Shown one piece after another: positions 8,176 to 10,627 of a stretch of DNA of 10,627 nucleotides. Where the stretch lies: NCBI GenBank assembly GCA_900555175.1, contig USJT01000016.1:1-10627 (forward strand), read 5' to 3'. Origin of the DNA: an uncultured bacterium (GTDB lineage: Bacteria > Cyanobacteriota > Vampirovibrionia > Gastranaerophilales > Gastranaerophilaceae). Made by a program: the position numbers and the translations under genes. The first letter of the stretch is position 1. Each line of letters begins with the position of its first letter. The notes beneath the pieces are model-generated. The model was not told where the DNA came from. It worked only from the letters and a program-made list of their open reading frames with translations, and did not search any database.

Positions 8176-8213
8176 AAAAAAAAGCGAGAGCATTAAAATG
8201 TTCTCGCTTTTTT
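8176..8213 (+). terminator. Factor-independent terminator of pgi
   Basis: GCGAGAGCAT (8184-8193) pairs with ATGTTCTCGC (8198-8207) in a 10-bp stem with one G-U pair and a TAAA loop. A run of six T follows and eight A precede it, so the structure can also end transcription on the minus strand. It starts 28 bases after the pgi stop. Confidence 0.92.
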
Positions 8214-8221
8214 AATTGATG

Positions 8222-8230
8222 TGATATTAT
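8222..8230 (+). promoter_or_regulatory. Extended -10 promoter abutting the start codon of the downstream gene
   Basis: TGATATTAT is an extended -10 (TGn plus TATTAT, one mismatch). The usual distance to the first transcribed base puts the start at or next to the A of the ATG at 8237. No good -35 is seen; the position falls in the pgi terminator stem. Together with the lack of a Shine-Dalgarno sequence this suggests a leaderless transcript. Confidence 0.5.
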
Positions 8231-8236
8231 TTTTAT

Positions 8237-8923
8237 ATGGCTACAAATTTCAATTTTCTAAAAAAAGTTGACAAAAACTTATTTGAAATAATCTCGGAAG
8301 CTGAAAAACTTTACAGAGATGAATATTTTGAACAATGTATGGGGCAGACAAGACGTTTTGGCGAAAACGTCTGCAAAAAAGTTCTCGGCAAAAACCGCAC
8401 TGTCGAAAGCACATTTGATGATATGCTTGCAACACTTAAAGACTGTTCAAACGGAAATATTCAAGAGCAAGAGTTTATTACAGACTTGTATTTTCTAAAA
8501 AAACACGGAAACAATGCAGTCCATTCATCTTCCGTAAAAAAAGACGGTATAGAAGCTCTTGAATGTTTAAAAAGAGCCTTTGAAATCGCAATAAATTATG
8601 CAGTTTACAACAGAAACGCAAGCACAGATATTCTAAAACTTCGCTACGATACAGAACTTCTCATAACAGGAGAAAAATCGAAAAAAAGCCTTGCAGAAAA
8701 ATATACCGAAGCAAAAGCAAAAACTTCCGTAACACAAAAAACATCAACAACCCCTAAAAAATCTAAAAAGAAAACTTCTGCTAAATCAAAAAAACAATCA
8801 TCAGTAATGGTTTGCAAAACTCCTAAAAAAGGAATTTCATTCTACTGGATTTTTACAGGCATAACCCTAATTATTTCAGCCCTGATAATGCTTGTAATGG
8901 TAATATCATTACATATAAAATAA
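8237..8923 (+). CDS. DUF4145-like domain protein with C-terminal membrane helix
   Basis: This 228-residue protein has three parts. Residues 10-125 are helical and resemble DUF4145: an early helix pair with a short R..GE..C segment (39-46) and the late signature LKKHGNNAVH (87-96), like the family's I/LRxxGNxAAH. Residues 145-198 form a low-complexity linker rich in Lys, Ser and Thr (for example KKSKKKTSAKSKK at 174-186). Residues about 201-225 are a single hydrophobic helix, followed by a three-residue tail. The likely topology is tail-anchored, with the folded domain in the cytoplasm. DUF4145 occurs in restriction and other defence proteins as well as alone; its role is not known. The start is the first ATG in frame, the next Met being residue 35. 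There is no Shine-Dalgarno sequence upstream. The gene follows the pgi terminator and converges on priA with 31 bases between them. The domain call is moderate; the gene itself is sure. Confidence 0.75.
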   Translation: MATNFNFLKKVDKNLFEIISEAEKLYRDEYFEQCMGQTRRFGENVCKKVLGKNRTVESTFDDMLATLKDCSNGNIQEQEFITDLYFLKKHGNNAVHSSSVKKDGIEALECLKRAFEIAINYAVYNRNASTDILKLRYDTELLITGEKSKKSLAEKYTEAKAKTSVTQKTSTTPKKSKKKTSAKSKKQSSVMVCKTPKKGISFYWIFTGITLIISALIMLVMVISLHIK

Positions 8924-8954
8924 GAATTCGGGGAAATACAGCCGCTGCACAAAA

Positions 8955-10627
8955 TTATAAAATATCTAACGGATCGACATCAACAACCATTTTTATATCT
9001 TTTGGTAAAGTTATTCTATTCAAAAATCCTGAAATAAATTGATGACCTTTCATATCAAGTTTATTTTTAATCAGGATTTGAAAACGATATTGACCGTTAA
9101 TCCTTTCAATAACACAAGGTGTCGGGCCAAGAACTTCCAACCGTTCGGAAATTCCGAACTTTTCAATCATCATACATAGACGCAAAGCAATTTCTTGGGC
9201 GGATTTTTCAGCGCGGAAGTTATTGGCAGAGCTTAAAACTAACCTTATAATCTGGCTAAATGGCGGGTAATCAAATTCATTACGAGCCGTAATTTCAGTT
9301 TCGTAAAATTCTGTATAATTTTGGGATTTTGCACTTTCAAGCGCATAAAAATCAGGATTGTAAGTTTGGAACAAAACTTTTCCCGCAAATTCTCCTCTCC
9401 CTGCACGTCCTGCGACCTGCGTAAGCAGTTGAAATCCTCTTTCTGAAGCTCTAAAATCAGGCAAATTAAAGCTTGCATCAGCGGAAATTACACCGACAAG
9501 TGTTACATTCGGGTTATCCAAACCTTTTGCAATCATTTGAGTTCCGACCAAAATATCGATATCGCCCCGTTGAAATTTTTCCAACAATCTGATATGTTCA
9601 CCCTTCCGCACCAAAATATCACTGTCAATTCGTTCGACAGTATTTTCAGGGAAAATATCTTTCACATATTGTTCAATTTTTTGAGTTCCCGTACCGCTGT
9701 TTTTGAAAGCATCAGAACCACATTCGGGGCACACATCAGGGAAATATTCACTATGATTACAATAATGGCATTTGAGCATCTGATCTTTTGCATGCCAAAT
9801 CATCGGGATTGCACAATTCGGACATTCAATAACATGACCGCATGCCTGACATTGGGTGAATGTTGAAAATCCGCGTCTGTTAATCAAAAGAATTACCTGT
9901 TGTCCTTTTGCAAGCGTTTCTTTAATTTCGGTCTGCAAAGGCACTGAAATAACATTTTTGTAAGCTGCACGTCCATGCTCCTGCATGTTTATAACAGTAA
10001 CAGGCGGAACTTTTGCATCATTGTATCTTTTTTTAAGTTCAAAAAGATTTCCTGTATTAACAGCACGATAATAAGTTGAAATATCAGGAGTTGCAGATCC
10101 TAAAAGAAGCGGACAATTATGAAATTTTGCAAGTTTTCTGGCAACAATTCGTGCATCATATCGAGGGGCAGGAGTTGTCTGTTTATAAGCCCCCTCATGC
10201 TCCTCATCAATAATTATTAATCCGATATTCTGCAAAGGTGCAAAAACTGCAGATCGAGCACCCGCAAGAATTTTTATCTCGTTTTTATAAAGCTTTTGCC
10301 AAACATCATATCTCTCACCGTCTGATATACTGCTGTGCCAGATTGCGACATCTTCCGTACCGAATTTTTTGGCAAGACGTTTGGTTAATTGTGATGCAAG
10401 CGCAATTTCAGGAGCAAGGAATAAAACGTTTTTTCCTGCTTTAATCGTATCATCTATAAGTTTGAAATAAACCTCAGTTTTCCCTGATGCAGTAACGCCA
10501 TGAAGAAGGATTTCAGATGTAGAGAAGGTATTATTATCTGTAACTGACTTGTCCTCTTGTCCTCCTGCCCTCTGTTCTTCTTCATCCGAAATCAGCTTGC
10601 CTTCTTGACCTCTTGACCTCTGTTCCT
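8955..10627 (-). CDS. priA: Primosomal replication-restart helicase PriA (5' end beyond window)
   Basis: PriA recognises stalled or collapsed forks and, as a 3'-5' helicase, reloads the replisome. The frame stays open to the right edge; 556 residues are visible of a usual 730-820, so the N-terminal DNA-binding part is missing. Counting from the first visible codon: Walker A GVTASGKT (43-50; usually GVTGSGKT), APEIAL (71-76), DEEH (140-143), GSATPD (176-181), eight zinc-binding cysteines (259, 262, 268, 271, 286, 289, 299, 302), GTQMIAKG (361-368) and QVAGRAGRG (403-411). The C-terminus VDVDPLDIL is typical. A TTG at 10235 is inside the gene and is not the start, because GARSAVFAPL and the Walker A motif lie upstream in frame. 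The first 33 residues are an unusual Gln/Glu/Gly/Arg-rich stretch encoded by short DNA repeats. No terminator is seen after the stop. Confidence 0.95.
   Translation of the reverse strand, partial: EQRSRGQEGKLISDEEEQRAGGQEDKSVTDNNTFSTSEILLHGVTASGKTEVYFKLIDDTIKAGKNVLFLAPEIALASQLTKRLAKKFGTEDVAIWHSSISDGERYDVWQKLYKNEIKILAGARSAVFAPLQNIGLIIIDEEHEGAYKQTTPAPRYDARIVARKLAKFHNCPLLLGSATPDISTYYRAVNTGNLFELKKRYNDAKVPPVTVINMQEHGRAAYKNVISVPLQTEIKETLAKGQQVILLINRRGFSTFTQCQACGHVIECPNCAIPMIWHAKDQMLKCHYCNHSEYFPDVCPECGSDAFKNSGTGTQKIEQYVKDIFPENTVERIDSDILVRKGEHIRLLEKFQRGDIDILVGTQMIAKGLDNPNVTLVGVISADASFNLPDFRASERGFQLLTQVAGRAGRGEFAGKVLFQTYNPDFYALESAKSQNYTEFYETEITARNEFDYPPFSQIIRLVLSSANNFRAEKSAQEIALRLCMMIEKFGISERLEVLGPTPCVIERINGQYRFQILIKNKLDMKGHQFISGFLNRITLPKDIKMVVDVDPLDIL
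10548..10627 (+). repeat. Degenerate 8-bp tandem repeats inside priA
   Basis: Two blocks of four octamers, read on the plus strand, are separated by 16 bases. Block one (10548-10579): CTTGTCCT, CTTGTCCT, CCTGCCCT, CTGTTCTT. Block two (10596-10627): CTTGCCTT, CTTGACCT, CTTGACCT, CTGTTCCT. The two blocks agree at 25 of their first 30 positions, so a larger unit of about 48 bases may itself be duplicated. 48 is a multiple of three, so the reading frame is kept. The array reaches the right edge and may continue. It encodes the charged Gln/Glu/Gly/Arg spacer just before the Walker A motif. Confidence 0.75.

Noticed and set aside
5434..8923. A defence island made of the DUF2971, DUF4186 and DUF4145-like genes
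   Set aside because: The genes are in different orientations, have separate promoters, and are interrupted by the housekeeping gene pgi. No nuclease, methylase or toxin-antitoxin pair is visible.
9537..9866. Plus-strand open frame of 109 codons opposite priA
   Set aside because: It is fully antisense to the conserved zinc-binding and helicase region of priA, has no recognisable motif, and is a shadow.
8955..10235. priA starting at the TTG at 10235
   Set aside because: Walker A, the PEIAL motif and GARSAVFAPL continue in frame upstream to the window edge, so this TTG is an internal leucine codon.

Overview
This is an AT-rich bacterial window (roughly one third G+C by eye) with seven protein genes on both strands and no RNA genes, insertion sequences or CRISPR. 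A long filamentous-haemagglutinin-type adhesin with a signal peptide points to a diderm. The low G+C, the large LktA-like adhesin, the Bacillus-like short Pgi and an orphan large protein would fit an uncultured gut lineage such as Gastranaerophilales (Melainabacteria). That assignment is inference from overall look, not from a marker gene.

Left part (1-5057, minus strand): the 5' 709 codons of a secreted filamentous adhesin run off the left edge. Upstream of it, in the same orientation, is a 923-residue protein that I do not recognise. A hairpin terminator starts inside the stop codon of the 923-residue gene, so the two genes are neighbours but probably separate transcription units. The unknown protein has two similar glycine-rich segments flanking a soluble-looking stretch, and it is the least explained item here.

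Middle (5058-6846): a 376-base AT-rich intergenic region carries a perfect 10-bp inverted repeat and candidate promoters. It is followed by a DUF4186 gene (plus) and a DUF2971 gene (minus), whose 3' ends overlap by 12 bases. The DUF2971 gene is divergent from pgi; both promoters can be read between them. The DUF2971 -10 element shows that its first in-frame ATG cannot be the start.

Right part (6847-10627): pgi (glucose-6-phosphate isomerase) is a single-gene unit with its own promoter and a strong terminator. Next is a small gene with a DUF4145-like N-terminal domain and a C-terminal membrane helix. It lacks a Shine-Dalgarno sequence and has an extended -10 that would put the transcript start on the ATG. 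Convergent to it is priA (primosomal helicase), cut by the right edge. Just upstream of its Walker A motif is an array of degenerate 8-bp repeats that is translated into a charged spacer.

The genes do not form one pathway: central metabolism (pgi), replication restart (priA), surface adhesion, and several conserved proteins of unknown role. I see no clear multi-gene new system. The most promising leads are the 923-residue protein, the repeat insertion in priA and the apparently leaderless gene.
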